The notes: generated from the sequence alone by a model not told the origin. Shown: positions 26,624 through 35,378, counted from the first letter of the stretch. The stretch: DNA of 64,000 nucleotides from Planctomycetaceae bacterium (GCA_041398825.1 JAWKTX010000008.1:248001-312000), one strand, 5' to 3'. Made by a program: numbers and translations.

Positions 26624-27584
26624 AGCCACTATTTCTCCCAGTGCTGTTCAGCTGGCAGAAAAAGAACGCAGCGCCAGACTCAGAGCCGAACGATACCTGG
26701 AAGGAAAATCGCTCGCGCTGAACATGGCGAAGGAAGAACTGCGCGAACAGCACGAAGCGCTGAAACAAGCCCAGTCTGCTCTGCTTCATTCCGAAAAGAT
26801 GGCTTCTATTGGTCAGCTAGCCGCCGGGGTCGCTCACGAAATCAACAACCCGATCGGGTTTGTGACGAGCAATCTTTGCACCCTGACTGAGTACGTAAGC
26901 GTCTTCAAAGACTTACTGAACCACTATCGTCAGCTCGAAGATGCAGTAGACAGTGGTAATCTTGACGCGGCACGGGAACTGCTGCCTTCTATTCAGGGCA
27001 TTCGCGAAACTGAAGACCTTGGCTACATCTCCGATGATGCCGGCGACCTGTTGAACGAAAGTAAAGACGGTCTGGAACGCGTTGCTGAAATTGTGAGAAA
27101 CCTGAAGAGCTTCGTTCGACTTGGGGAAAGCGGAGAACAGACCGCCGACATCCACGAGGGTCTGGAATCAACACTGAAGATCGTGTGGAACGAATTGAAG
27201 TACAAGTGTGAAGTCCGGAAGCAGTTCGGTGACGTACCGAGGATCCTGTGCTATGCCAGTGAACTCAATCAGGTCTTCATGAATCTGTTCACCAATGCTG
27301 CACAGGCCATCACAGAAAAGGGCACGATTCTGATTGAGACCTTTACTGAAGGAGACGAGGTCGTCGTTCAGATCAGTGACGATGGTTGTGGAATTCCCGA
27401 GGAGAACGTGGGGCAGTTGTTCAATCCGTTTTTCACGACCAAGCCTGTCGGCAGTGGTACAGGATTAGGGCTGTCGGTCTCGTGGGGCATCATTCAGAAA
27501 CACAATGGAACAATCGAAGTCCAAAGCAAGGTGGGCCTGGGGACTACGTTTACGATCAGGTTGCCCATTCGACGGGCCACCTGA
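26613..27584 (+). CDS. Soluble sensor histidine kinase (paralogue, second copy)
   Basis: The 323-residue kinase is a close paralogue of the preceding one along its whole length: coiled coil (about 15-65), H-box with His75 (AAGVAHEINNPIGFV), N-box (NLFTNAAQAI), G1 (DDGCGI), F-box (FNPFFTTKP) and G2 (GTGLGLSVSWG). The ATG at 26613 overlaps the previous gene by 11 bp and has GGGAG upstream; an earlier GTG frame start at 26571 has no such site. No transmembrane or PAS sensor is present, so its input must come through a partner protein. It may also couple to H-NOX, heterodimerise with the first kinase, or serve a different receiver (all inference). Confidence 0.93.
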   Translation: MTTEATISPSAVQLAEKERSARLRAERYLEGKSLALNMAKEELREQHEALKQAQSALLHSEKMASIGQLAAGVAHEINNPIGFVTSNLCTLTEYVSVFKDLLNHYRQLEDAVDSGNLDAARELLPSIQGIRETEDLGYISDDAGDLLNESKDGLERVAEIVRNLKSFVRLGESGEQTADIHEGLESTLKIVWNELKYKCEVRKQFGDVPRILCYASELNQVFMNLFTNAAQAITEKGTILIETFTEGDEVVVQISDDGCGIPEENVGQLFNPFFTTKPVGSGTGLGLSVSWGIIQKHNGTIEVQSKVGLGTTFTIRLPIRRAT

Positions 27585-27614
27585 ATTTCTTTGGCATGTT
27601 CGAGGAAGTCAACG

Positions 27615-28412
27615 ATGGAACAGAAAACGATTCTTTGTGTTGACGATGAACCCGGCATTCTTTCGGCGTTGAAAAGACTGCTGCGTCGTGAGCCCTATCG
27701 CCTTTTGACTGCGAGCAGTGGTGAGGAGGCGCTGCAGGTATTTGCCAGTGAAAAGATCCATTTGATTGTTTCCGATCATCGCATGCCCGGCATGACGGGG
27801 ACCGAACTACTTTCAGAGATTCAGAAGATCAGCCCGGAAACCGTCCGTGTGGTGCTGTCGGGTTATGCAGATGCAGCCGCGATTGTCGAAGCGATTAACC
27901 GCGGACATATTTTTCGTTTTCTGGGCAAGCCGTGGAGTGATGAAGAACTGAAAGCGAACATCCGCGCCTGTCTGGAGCAGTATGACCTGATCGCCCATAA
28001 CAGATCACTGACGCACGAGCTTGCAGAGCGTAATGAGCAGCTTCGGCGACTCTCTGAGCAGCAGCAGAGTCTGATCGAAGAAAGAACCCGGTCCCTGCAG
28101 ATGGCGCAGGAAGTCGTTCAGGCTCTGCCCATGCCAATTATCGGTGTCAGCGTTGACGGGCTCATTGCCCTTGTGAATTCAGAAGCCAACAGCCTGTTGA
28201 ATTTCCCGATGGGAACGTCGGTGCAGGAAGCGTTTCCGGAGAATCTGGCCACGGCAGTGTCAGAATCTGTTCGCCTTGGGTCGAGCCGAAAAGTTTATGT
28301 TCGCACCGAAGTCTCCGGACAATCAGTTCAGGCATCCGTCGTTCCACTCATGCATGGTCACGACGTCCGGGGGAGTCTTGTGCTGATGGAATTGTGTCCC
28401 TGCACAGTGTGA
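27615..28412 (+). CDS. Response regulator with REC, coiled coil and PAS-like domain
   Basis: The 265-residue protein starts at the ATG at 27615 (GAGGAAG upstream). The receiver (about 1-120) carries D10-D11, phosphoacceptor Asp54 (IVSDHRMPGM), Ser82 and the Lys of FLGKPW, a pattern typical of RpfG/PdeR-type receivers. It continues into a long coiled coil (about 120-160) and a PAS-like fold (about 165-260; VVQALPMPIIGVSVDGLIAL). There is no effector enzyme or DNA-binding domain, so output is probably through protein contact or by modulating one of the operon's kinases. It lies 30 bp after the second kinase. The receiver resembles that of the HD-GYP protein encoded downstream. Confidence 0.85.
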   Translation: MEQKTILCVDDEPGILSALKRLLRREPYRLLTASSGEEALQVFASEKIHLIVSDHRMPGMTGTELLSEIQKISPETVRVVLSGYADAAAIVEAINRGHIFRFLGKPWSDEELKANIRACLEQYDLIAHNRSLTHELAERNEQLRRLSEQQQSLIEERTRSLQMAQEVVQALPMPIIGVSVDGLIALVNSEANSLLNFPMGTSVQEAFPENLATAVSESVRLGSSRKVYVRTEVSGQSVQASVVPLMHGHDVRGSLVLMELCPCTV

Positions 28413-28501
28413 AGAATTCTAAAAACGGCACGGAACGCGCGATGGTGATCAGACAGCGGGACGAATTCCTTCCGCATGGCATTTCTTGAGGAACCAGAGC
28501 C

Positions 28502-29785
28502 ATGAACACGCCCGTCATTTTGTTTGTCGACGATGAGCAAGGCGTCATTAATGCCTGCCAGCGTGCACTTCGAAAAAGTGGATTTGAACTGCTCCTGACG
28601 ACCTCAACGGATGAAGCGCTGGAACTGGCAAGGACACGGGAGCTGACTGTTGTTGTTTCCGACCAGCGAATGCCAGGCATGGAAGGAACCGAATTGCTGG
28701 AACAGATCCGAAAGATTCAGCCGGATACCGTTCGGATGATTCTGACAGGGTACGCTGATATTACGGCTACGGTGGATGCGATCAATCGCGGAGAAGTTTT
28801 CCGCTTCCTTGCCAAGCCATGGGATGACGCTCAATTGGTCGCCGTTCTGAATCGGGCGGTCGATCAGTACAACCTGGTGATGGAAAATCGCCGGCTGAAT
28901 GCTTTAACGAAATCACAGAATGACGAACTGAAGCTGCTGAACAATGAACTGGAAATCCGGGTGCTGGAACGCACTCAACAAGTCACGGACCTGAGTTCGC
29001 GACTGCGAGCCATGTTGAATGGATCGCTGAAAGTCTTTGCCCAGCTGATGGATGTCACCAGTTCCTCGATGGGCAATCACTCCCGCCGCGTCGCTGAAAT
29101 GTCGATGCTGATTGCGGAAGAACTTTCATTGCCGGACGAAATGCTTCGCCAGATTGAAGCGGGCTCTTTGCTACATGATATTGGCAAGTTGATGCTGCCG
29201 GATGCCCTCCTGAAGAAGGATCCATTGCATCTGACCGCTGATGAGCGTTCGATGCTGCAGCAACATGTCCTGCGCGGCGAATCGATACTGCAGGCGATTC
29301 CGTTCTTCAATGATGCTGCCTTGTTTGTGCGGCATCATCATGAACGCATGAACGGCACCGGATATCCAGACCGGCTTCAGGGCGATGAAATACCACTTGG
29401 TGCCAGAATTATCGCGGTCGCCGATGCGTGGGATAAACATCAGAACGATAAGAAGGCCTATTCCAGCAGAACCTCTTCCGACGTTCTCAGGATGTTGAGA
29501 GACCGTGCGGGTGATCAATTCGATCCCGGCGTCGTCGACGCACTGGAGCGGAGCCTGGAACGTAACCGGAAAGCGGCCCATCAGCTCGACAGCGTGGTCG
29601 AAGTCTACGCCGATGCACTCAGGCCCGGCATGGTCCTGGCCACCGCAATCAAGACGGACGCCGGAGCCATGCTGATGCCCGCCGAGACACAACTGACCCC
29701 GGAGAACATCTCACGCCTTCGAAGATTTTATGCACACACCATGCACGGGTTTCAGGTCTATCGGACGGCAGCAGAACTGGTATAA
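28502..29785 (+). CDS. REC-HD-GYP response regulator, predicted cyclic-di-GMP phosphodiesterase
   Basis: The 427-residue protein joins a receiver (about 1-120; D10-D11, phosphoacceptor Asp54 in VVSDQRMPGM, Lys in FLAKPW), a coiled coil (about 125-170) and an HD-GYP domain (about 172-350). Metal and signature residues are present: His193, HD pair 225-226 (LLHDIGKL), the HHE triplet near 279-281 and the GYP motif (HHERMNGTGYP). HD-GYP enzymes hydrolyse cyclic-di-GMP to pGpG or GMP. A C-terminal extension of about 75 residues follows. Ribosome binding site GAGGAACC precedes the ATG. As the last gene of the H-NOX cluster it is the likely effector, linking NO to cyclic-di-GMP level and surface or biofilm behaviour, as in Shewanella HnoD/HnoB systems (family knowledge; link inferred). 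Confidence 0.93.
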   Translation: MNTPVILFVDDEQGVINACQRALRKSGFELLLTTSTDEALELARTRELTVVVSDQRMPGMEGTELLEQIRKIQPDTVRMILTGYADITATVDAINRGEVFRFLAKPWDDAQLVAVLNRAVDQYNLVMENRRLNALTKSQNDELKLLNNELEIRVLERTQQVTDLSSRLRAMLNGSLKVFAQLMDVTSSSMGNHSRRVAEMSMLIAEELSLPDEMLRQIEAGSLLHDIGKLMLPDALLKKDPLHLTADERSMLQQHVLRGESILQAIPFFNDAALFVRHHHERMNGTGYPDRLQGDEIPLGARIIAVADAWDKHQNDKKAYSSRTSSDVLRMLRDRAGDQFDPGVVDALERSLERNRKAAHQLDSVVEVYADALRPGMVLATAIKTDAGAMLMPAETQLTPENISRLRRFYAHTMHGFQVYRTAAELV

Positions 29786-29853
29786 AAACCTCACGAGGGC
29801 CGGACACCGCAGGCGTCAGCCAGGGCATCTCGCAACGGTCCTGGACGCCCGTG

Positions 29854-30249
29854 TCAGCCAAAGAACTGGCCGTTTCCGTCGGCTTCGAACGCATTCCTGA
29901 AGTGCTGAATCTCCGGCTGCTTGTTCTCTTCTGACCAGACGATTGAGATGACATCAAAGCGGGCCGCGTGGTCCAGACGTCGTTTTGCCTTCAGCCAGCC
30001 CAGAGCGGCCCGTGTGATTCGCCGCTGCTTCTCGCGATCAACAGCCTCAAATGGCTGACCATGACTTTGTGTTGATCGAGTCTTCACTTCAACGAAGACG
30101 ATGCACGCACCGTCCATGGCAATGATGTCGATTTCACCGAACGTGTTGCGATGCTGCCGCTCGAGGATTCGATATCCCTGCTTCTTCAGAAACCGCACTG
30201 CGGCATTCTCGCCTTTGTCTCCCAGCAGGATTTGGAACAGTCTCTTCAT
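29854..30249 (-). CDS. YraN/UPF0102 family putative endonuclease
   Basis: The 131-residue protein has the UPF0102 core: GDKGENAAVRFLKKQGYRIL, FGEIDIIAMDG and VFVEVKTRS, that is the E-x(n)-D-x(n)-ExK restriction-endonuclease-like active site. The family is near universal in bacteria and is of uncertain function, often suggested to act on DNA. It lies downstream of the rpsP-trmD-rplS group, as yraN-type genes often do, but a terminator hairpin separates it from rplS. The ATG at 30249 aligns with family starts; an upstream ATG at 30279 falls inside the terminator stem and is unlikely. It is convergent with the HD-GYP gene, with 68 bp between. Confidence 0.9.
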   Translation of the reverse strand: MKRLFQILLGDKGENAAVRFLKKQGYRILERQHRNTFGEIDIIAMDGACIVFVEVKTRSTQSHGQPFEAVDREKQRRITRAALGWLKAKRRLDHAARFDVISIVWSEENKQPEIQHFRNAFEADGNGQFFG

Positions 30250-30262
30250 TCCATCGATCCGG

Positions 30263-30309
30263 CAACAAAAAAACGGCATTCTGTGGAACCCCGGTTCCAG
30301 AATGCCGTT
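30263..30309 (-). terminator. Rho-independent terminator after rplS
   Basis: On the minus strand AACGGCATTCTGGAACC (30309-30293) pairs with GGTTCCACAGAATGCCGTT (30290-30272) around a 2-nt gap with one bulge, followed by a run of seven T (30273-30267). It lies between rplS and the YraN gene and should end the ribosomal operon transcript, at least in part. Confidence 0.8.
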
Positions 30310-30450
30310 CAGTGGATAGCATCAACGACTCAGCGAACCAGGGTTCGCGGTCATTTGCAGCACCAAAGCGAGCGAACCACGCGGTACGCAGACAGCGGTC
30401 TTGAAAACGCTGTCGTCGGCACCGTTGCGAGTGGCCCGTCCGTCAGATGC

Positions 30451-30837
30451 TTATTTGCCACCTTCGCCTACCTGAACTTCCCAGGGTTTTGCACGGCGTT
30501 CTTTGAGGCGGGTTGCTTTGCCGGTTCGTTCACGCAGGTAGTAGAGCTTCGCGCGGCGAACCCGAGCGTGTCGCTTCACTTCAACGGCGGCAACCTTGGG
30601 TGAGTGGACAGGGAAGGTGCGTTCAACACCTTCCCCCTGAACGACGCGGCGAACGGTAAACATCTCGCCTGTTCCCTGGCCGCGGCGTGCAATGACAACG
30701 CCACTGAAAATCTGGATGCGTTCTTTGTTGCCTTCCAGAATTCGAGTGTGGACGTCAACAGTGTCGCCAATCGTGAATTTCAGTGGGTCTTCACGCAGGC
30801 TCGACTGCTCTGCAATATCAAGTAGTTTGTGTCGCAT
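30451..30837 (-). CDS. rplS: 50S ribosomal protein L19
   Basis: The 128-residue protein is a full-length L19: FTIGDTVDVHTRILEGNKER, IQIFSGVVIARRGQGTGEMF, TVRRVVQGEGVERTFPVHSP and RAKLYYLRER. L19 sits at the 30S-50S interface of the ribosome. It follows trmD by 33 bp on the same strand, the conserved bacterial order. The C-terminus carries a short basic and glycine tail. Regulation is probably shared with rpsP and trmD as one transcript. Confidence 0.98.
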   Translation of the reverse strand: MRHKLLDIAEQSSLREDPLKFTIGDTVDVHTRILEGNKERIQIFSGVVIARRGQGTGEMFTVRRVVQGEGVERTFPVHSPKVAAVEVKRHARVRRAKLYYLRERTGKATRLKERRAKPWEVQVGEGGK

Positions 30838-30870
30838 GATTCGGGATTCCCTGTCAAATCTCTCTGAGTA

Positions 30871-31566
30871 TCAAATTTCGTCTGTCTTCTTCAGCAGATC
30901 GCTGCGTCGTTCGGACGTGCGAATCCGGCTTTGTTCGTCCTGCCATCGTTCGATGGCTTTATGATCACCGCTCAACAGCACCTCAGGTACCACCATCCCT
31001 CGAAATTCTCTGGGTCGGGTGAACTGAGGATGTTCGAGCATCCCTGATTTACTAAACGAGTCATATCGACTGCTGGTTTCGTCTCCCAGAACGTCGGGAA
31101 TCAGCCGAATGACTGTGTCGATGATCAGCATCGCAGGCACTTCTCCGCCGTTGCAGATAAAGTCACCCACCGATACTTCGGTTGGCTGCAGCCCCTCTCG
31201 AATTCGATCGTCGAATCCTTCATAGCGGCCACAAAGCAGGATCAGTCGTTCCTCTGTTGCCAGTTCTTCAACCAGCCCCTGATCCAGCTTTCTTCCCTGA
31301 GGCGTCATCATGAGAAGTCTGCCGGGTTTTGGTGTCTCGGCCTGAACCGCTTCGACACAATCAAACACCGGCTGACACATGATCAACATCCCAGGGCCGC
31401 CCCCGAAAGGCTTATCGTCGATTTGCCTTCGTTTGCCGGGAGCATAGTCTCTGAAATTGTGAAGCCTGACATCCACAAGACCGCGTTCGATTGCCAGTTT
31501 CAGAATGCTCTGTCCGAGGTAACCCTCAAACATCTCCGGAAACAATGTCAGAACGTCAAATCTCAT
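30871..31566 (-). CDS. trmD: tRNA (guanine37-N1)-methyltransferase
   Basis: The 231-residue protein matches TrmD: N-terminal FDVLTLFPEMFEGYLGQSIL, then FGGGPGMLI, the knotted SPOUT core LCGRYEGFDDRIRE and VSVGDFICNGGEVPAM, and DSFSKSGMLEHPQFTRP. It methylates N1 of G37 next to the anticodon of certain tRNAs, using S-adenosylmethionine, and prevents +1 frameshifting. It is 11 bp downstream of rpsP, with no rimM between. Length is slightly shorter than the E. coli enzyme but all core motifs are kept. Confidence 0.98.
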   Translation of the reverse strand: MRFDVLTLFPEMFEGYLGQSILKLAIERGLVDVRLHNFRDYAPGKRRQIDDKPFGGGPGMLIMCQPVFDCVEAVQAETPKPGRLLMMTPQGRKLDQGLVEELATEERLILLCGRYEGFDDRIREGLQPTEVSVGDFICNGGEVPAMLIIDTVIRLIPDVLGDETSSRYDSFSKSGMLEHPQFTRPREFRGMVVPEVLLSGDHKAIERWQDEQSRIRTSERRSDLLKKTDEI

Positions 31567-31577
31567 CGAACGCCTGA

Positions 31578-31943
31578 TTACTCAGCGGCAGTTTCTGCTG
31601 GCTCAGCAGACTCTGCTGATTCGGCCGATGCTGCCGGAGCTTCTTCTTTGACCTTTGGTGCCTGCATTGGTGGAGGCGATGCCGCGCTGCCGAACCTGTT
31701 GGTGCGGACCTTGCGAATCAGTGCATTCACTTTTTCGCTTGGCTGAGCGCCAACAGAGAGCCAGTAGTCGACACGTTCCATTTTCAGGGAGACGCGTTTT
31801 GACTTGTCGGCAACCATGGGATCGTAGAAACCGACCTCTTCGATTGCTTTGCCGTCACGCTGAACTCGTGAATCCATGATGCAGATACGGAAGAATGGAC
31901 GGTGTTTGCGTCCCATCTTCTTCATTCGAATACGAACAGCCAT
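31578..31943 (-). CDS. rpsP: 30S ribosomal protein S16
   Basis: The 121-residue protein has the S16 core in its first 80 residues (MAVRIRMKKMGRKHRPFFRI, EEVGFYDPM, RVDYWLSVGAQPSEKV). This is followed by an acidic, alanine-rich tail of about 35 residues with Ala-Glu-Ser repeats, longer than the usual S16 (about 80-90 residues). S16 helps assemble the 30S 5' domain. It is first in the rpsP-trmD-rplS group and lies 110 bp downstream of ffh on the same strand. Confidence 0.98.
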   Translation of the reverse strand: MAVRIRMKKMGRKHRPFFRICIMDSRVQRDGKAIEEVGFYDPMVADKSKRVSLKMERVDYWLSVGAQPSEKVNALIRKVRTNRFGSAASPPPMQAPKVKEEAPAASAESAESAEPAETAAE

Positions 31944-32053
31944 TTCAACTCCTGAACGAACAAAACTTGCCTCAGCCAGCAGGAACGCGGTCTTTTAACG
32001 GACTGAGGCTCCTGTAAACCAGTCGGTGATCCAATAAACTGAAGAGCATCCCG

Positions 32054-33538
32054 CTATTTTCGGTTCCGCTTCTTCTGCTTTTTCGCTTCTTTTCGTTGTT
32101 TCTTCTTCTTTTCTCTGAGTACGTCGCGATTGACCTGCGGCGGCTTCGCAACCCGAATCCCCCGCGGATCCATATCGCCTCCGGGATTCATGAAACCGCC
32201 GCCAGCCAGCTGCTGAACGGCCTTCATGCGATCTCGTGCTCCCAGATTCGACATATCCTGCATCATGCGGGCCATGCCGTTAAAGTCCTTCAGCAGCTTG
32301 TTGACATCTGCTGGCTGAACCCCGCTACCCCGGGCGATGCGATTGCGTCGACTGCGATCGATCAGATCGGCATTCGAACGCTCCGCCGGGGTCATGGCGT
32401 TTATGATACCTTCGATTCGCCTTAAGTCGTCCTCGGGATTCATATCCCCCATCATGTCGACCAGTTTTCCCATTCCGGGAACCATCTTCATGATGTCACG
32501 CATGGAGCCCAGCTTCTTGATTTGCCGCATTTGCTTGCGGAAATCATCCAGCGTGAACTTGCCCTGCTGCATTTTCTGCTGCTGCAGCAGCATCTCTTCT
32601 TCGTCGAATTCCTGCTGGGCTTTTTCGAACAGCGACACGATGTCGCCCATGCCCAGAATTCGGCCCGCCATTCGATCGGGATGGAAATCCTCCAGCCGAT
32701 CCAGCTGCTCGCCCACACCGATAAATTTGATCGGTACGCCGGTTACAGCTTTGATGCTCAACGCGGCCCCGCCGCGCGAATCACCATCCAGCTTGGTCAG
32801 GATCGCTCCGTCGAGCTCCAAAGCCTCGTTGAACGCTTTGGCACTGTTGACCGCGTCCTGGCCAGTCATCGCGTCGCAGACCAGCAGAGCCTGATCCGGG
32901 GCGACACTGTTGTCGATTTGCTGGAGCTCCTTCATCAGGGAGCTGTCAACGTGCAAACGACCGGCAGTGTCCAGAATGACGACCTTCGCGCCGACCTTCC
33001 TGGCCTCTGCAACTCCGTTGCGACAAACCTGGACCGGATTGCTCCTGCCCGGATCTTCGGAATAAACCGGACACCCAACCTGCTGGCCGATGACTTTCAG
33101 CTGCTCAATAGCTGCGGGGCGCTGCAGGTCTGCCGCGACCAGCAGGGGAGAATATCCCGCCTCTTTCAGGCGTCGAGCCAGCTTTCCGCAGGTTGTCGTT
33201 TTTCCGGATCCCTGCAGACCACACATCATGATCACGCTGATTCCGTCCCGTTTGACGGCCAGCGTGTGATCGACAGGCCCCATCAGGTTGATCAGTTCCT
33301 GATGAACAATCCCAACGATCTGCTCTTCGGGACGCAGCGACTTCAGAACCTTCTCGCCAATCGCCTGAGCGGTGACGCGTTTTACGAAATCCTGCGTGAC
33401 GTCATATGCAACATCAGCCTCAAGCAGGGCTTGTCGAACCTGCTTCATACCATCATGGATATTGGACTCGGTGATCTTTCCGGTTCCCCGGAAAGCCGAG
33501 AAGGCCTTACCCAGACTTTGAGTGATGTTTTCGAACAC
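32054..33538 (-). CDS. ffh: Signal recognition particle GTPase Ffh
   Basis: The 494-residue protein has the full Ffh layout: N domain (about 1-90), G domain with P-loop GLQGSGKTTTCGKLA, ADLQRPAAIEQL, ILDTAGRLHVD and TKLDGDSRGGAALS, then the methionine-rich M domain (MRDIMKMVPGMGKLVDMMGD, then RRNRIARGSG, the SRP RNA binding motif). A very basic Lys/Arg tail ends the protein. Together with 4.5S RNA it targets membrane and secreted proteins to FtsY and the Sec translocon. The position upstream of rpsP is the common bacterial arrangement. Confidence 0.98.
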   Translation of the reverse strand: MFENITQSLGKAFSAFRGTGKITESNIHDGMKQVRQALLEADVAYDVTQDFVKRVTAQAIGEKVLKSLRPEEQIVGIVHQELINLMGPVDHTLAVKRDGISVIMMCGLQGSGKTTTCGKLARRLKEAGYSPLLVAADLQRPAAIEQLKVIGQQVGCPVYSEDPGRSNPVQVCRNGVAEARKVGAKVVILDTAGRLHVDSSLMKELQQIDNSVAPDQALLVCDAMTGQDAVNSAKAFNEALELDGAILTKLDGDSRGGAALSIKAVTGVPIKFIGVGEQLDRLEDFHPDRMAGRILGMGDIVSLFEKAQQEFDEEEMLLQQQKMQQGKFTLDDFRKQMRQIKKLGSMRDIMKMVPGMGKLVDMMGDMNPEDDLRRIEGIINAMTPAERSNADLIDRSRRNRIARGSGVQPADVNKLLKDFNGMARMMQDMSNLGARDRMKAVQQLAGGGFMNPGGDMDPRGIRVAKPPQVNRDVLREKKKKQRKEAKKQKKRNRK

Positions 33539-33808
33539 GAATTCAATCGCCCCGTTTCGGGGCCTCTCAAAAACGCACGGACTGCAGACGACGACACTGA
33601 ATCTTCGGCCCGTAATTGTTATCGCAACTTGTTTTGCGACAACGTGTTACATGAAATGCAGCGGCCGGGGACCACAGTGCTGGAACCCGCGCGCAGAAAG
33701 AGCCGAAAAAATCGAAACGCGGATCATATCGTCGTCGTATGTCGCTGACAAGCCGTTCGTTTGCGGAGAATCAGAAAGGAAGAAGCTTCCGGAAACTGCC
33801 GCGGGCTG
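33539..33808. other. Non-coding stretch upstream of ffh
   Basis: No gene is seen. A short GC hairpin (GCCCCGTTTCGGGGC) lies just inside at about 33549-33563, and an imperfect inverted repeat around TTATCGCAACTTGTTTTGCGACAA occurs near 33618-33641. The ffh promoter is expected here. The stretch ends at palindromic repeat copy 3. Confidence 0.5.
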
Positions 33809-33907
33809 ACCGTCCGTTGAAACATCCGGACGGGCTCACGCAGGATGACTGTAAACCGTCGTGTTTTGGTGTCTCCTGCGCGAGCCAGTCCCGTTTTTCA
33901 ACAGGCG
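33809..33907 (+). repeat. Dispersed palindromic repeat, copy 3
   Basis: It reads from CCGTCCGTTGAAACATCCGG through AAACCGTCGTGTTTTG and GTCTCCTGCGCGAGCCAGTC to CCGTTTTTCAACAGGC, with imperfect terminal inverted repeats. After 14 bp comes GCTAAGCTAAG, which contains the TAG stop of the minus-strand gene at 33931. Confidence 0.75.
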
Positions 33908-33930
33908 GCCAATTTCAACAGCGTGCTAAG

Positions 33931-35244
33931 CTAAGGAGTGAGATTCTCTGTGTTCAGCCCTGGCTGGCGGGAGCGAAATTCCGGGCATGTGTCGATCAGG
34001 ATCTCTCGAATGGCTTGCCGATCTTCCGGCGAAAGATGTGAAAATGCCGGAGAAACGTCACGGCTATCCAGGATTTCATCAAGGCGCGACCAGATTCGAT
34101 TCCTGACGCCCGGAGGCAAATTGGTGAATCCATCCGAATAGATGAGAAAGCTACAGGGGTAACGAAAAAGACGCGTCTTCAGGTCGAACTGTCTCAGGCT
34201 TCGATTCTGGGAGTCAAACGGTCCTCGGGACTGAAAATCCTCCACAAAGCTCGTCGTCCCCTTCACCGTATCCTGAAGCGGCCACTCATTACTGAAGAGC
34301 AGACCCTTCAGGACTTTTTCTGCCGCAGACGAGTATCGTCGTTCAGTCGATTCCGATTCGTGGTCCTCCGGCCTTCCCAGTGCTTTGTTCATGATGATTG
34401 CATCGCGGGCGGTGATCAGACCGGAATGGTTGGCCGCTGTGAGCACATTGTGAAACGTCGTCTGATGCTGCAAAACCATCAGGGCGACGATATCACTGTG
34501 GTCAGACAGATACGGTTTCGTGTTCACCAGGTCGGAAAGCCGTGTGATGTTGGCACCTGATTCCCGATCAAAGTCTTCCACTTCGCCGTCCTGGTCCATC
34601 ACGACATTTCCCATGTGGCTCATCGAGCCATGGGTTCCGGTGACATACCATCCGCCCCAGCGGTTTTCGAATGGACTTGTGTCGTCATTCAGGAAGGTCC
34701 CCAGTCGGTACACCGGTAATCCGCCGGCATCCGAATAGACAGATCGGACCATGTGCCCAGGTGTTCGCCTCGTATGTGTGCTGCCATGACACTGAAGGCA
34801 ATGAGCAGTTTCTCGTTCGATGCGCGGGCGATCACCGGGTGTCTGTTCGAGCGTATAGAAGGTGCCGCCAAGTCGAGCGTCTGCTGCGGAGAGCTCCACG
34901 ACTCCCCCGCGCTGCACCCATCCGACATAGACGTCATCGTTGAAATAGATGGCACGCGGGGTTCGCGGGGTGATCCGGCTGACCTGAAGGCTGGTTTTCG
35001 AGAACACCAGGACCTGAGACGAAACCGGTACCTGAAGTTCTTTCAGCACGGACTTCAGGTACCCATGATCGTCGTCCCAGTTCAGCCGGGTTTCTCCGCT
35101 ATCCAGCCTTTCCAGTAGTCTGGCCACAGGGTCCGTGGCCTGAGACGTACTGTAATTGATCGGCTCCTGCTCGTAGTCCAGCTGAGCCACCGCATTCTGA
35201 ATGAGGCAAACACAAACGATCGTGGACCGCAGGACCGTTTTCAT
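33931..35244 (-). CDS. Exported single-haem cytochrome-like protein
   Basis: The 437-residue protein has a signal peptide (about 1-20, cleavage after AVA) and one c-type haem motif, C149-L-Q-C152-H153 (AHCLQCHGSTH). The remaining sequence has several conserved-looking blocks (TPRAIYFNDDVYVGWVQ, NRWGGWYVTGTHG, LVNTKPYLSDHSDIVALMVL) but no enzyme class that I can name. It is probably periplasmic and electron transferring or haem sensing. It lies 134 bp downstream of a second CxxCH protein on the same strand and may share its promoter and Rrf2 control. The stop codon is embedded in the flank of a dispersed repeat. Confidence 0.8.
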   Translation of the reverse strand: MKTVLRSTIVCVCLIQNAVAQLDYEQEPINYSTSQATDPVARLLERLDSGETRLNWDDDHGYLKSVLKELQVPVSSQVLVFSKTSLQVSRITPRTPRAIYFNDDVYVGWVQRGGVVELSAADARLGGTFYTLEQTPGDRPRIERETAHCLQCHGSTHTRRTPGHMVRSVYSDAGGLPVYRLGTFLNDDTSPFENRWGGWYVTGTHGSMSHMGNVVMDQDGEVEDFDRESGANITRLSDLVNTKPYLSDHSDIVALMVLQHQTTFHNVLTAANHSGLITARDAIIMNKALGRPEDHESESTERRYSSAAEKVLKGLLFSNEWPLQDTVKGTTSFVEDFQSRGPFDSQNRSLRQFDLKTRLFRYPCSFLIYSDGFTNLPPGVRNRIWSRLDEILDSRDVSPAFSHLSPEDRQAIREILIDTCPEFRSRQPGLNTENLTP

Positions 35245-35378
35245 TCTGAGGGCTCCAGCAGAGACGGATTCAATCGGGCGATTCAGTTTTCCGGGACAGT
35301 GTTCTTTCCAGTTCTGGCGTTCGATTTCGCGTCAGAATTTCCAGCTTGAAATGAACGCCAGTGTCCCCGATGACCAGA

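Noticed and set aside
32522..33748. 408-codon frame opposite ffh
   Set aside because: ffh is unmistakable on the other strand and the frame has no recognisable product.
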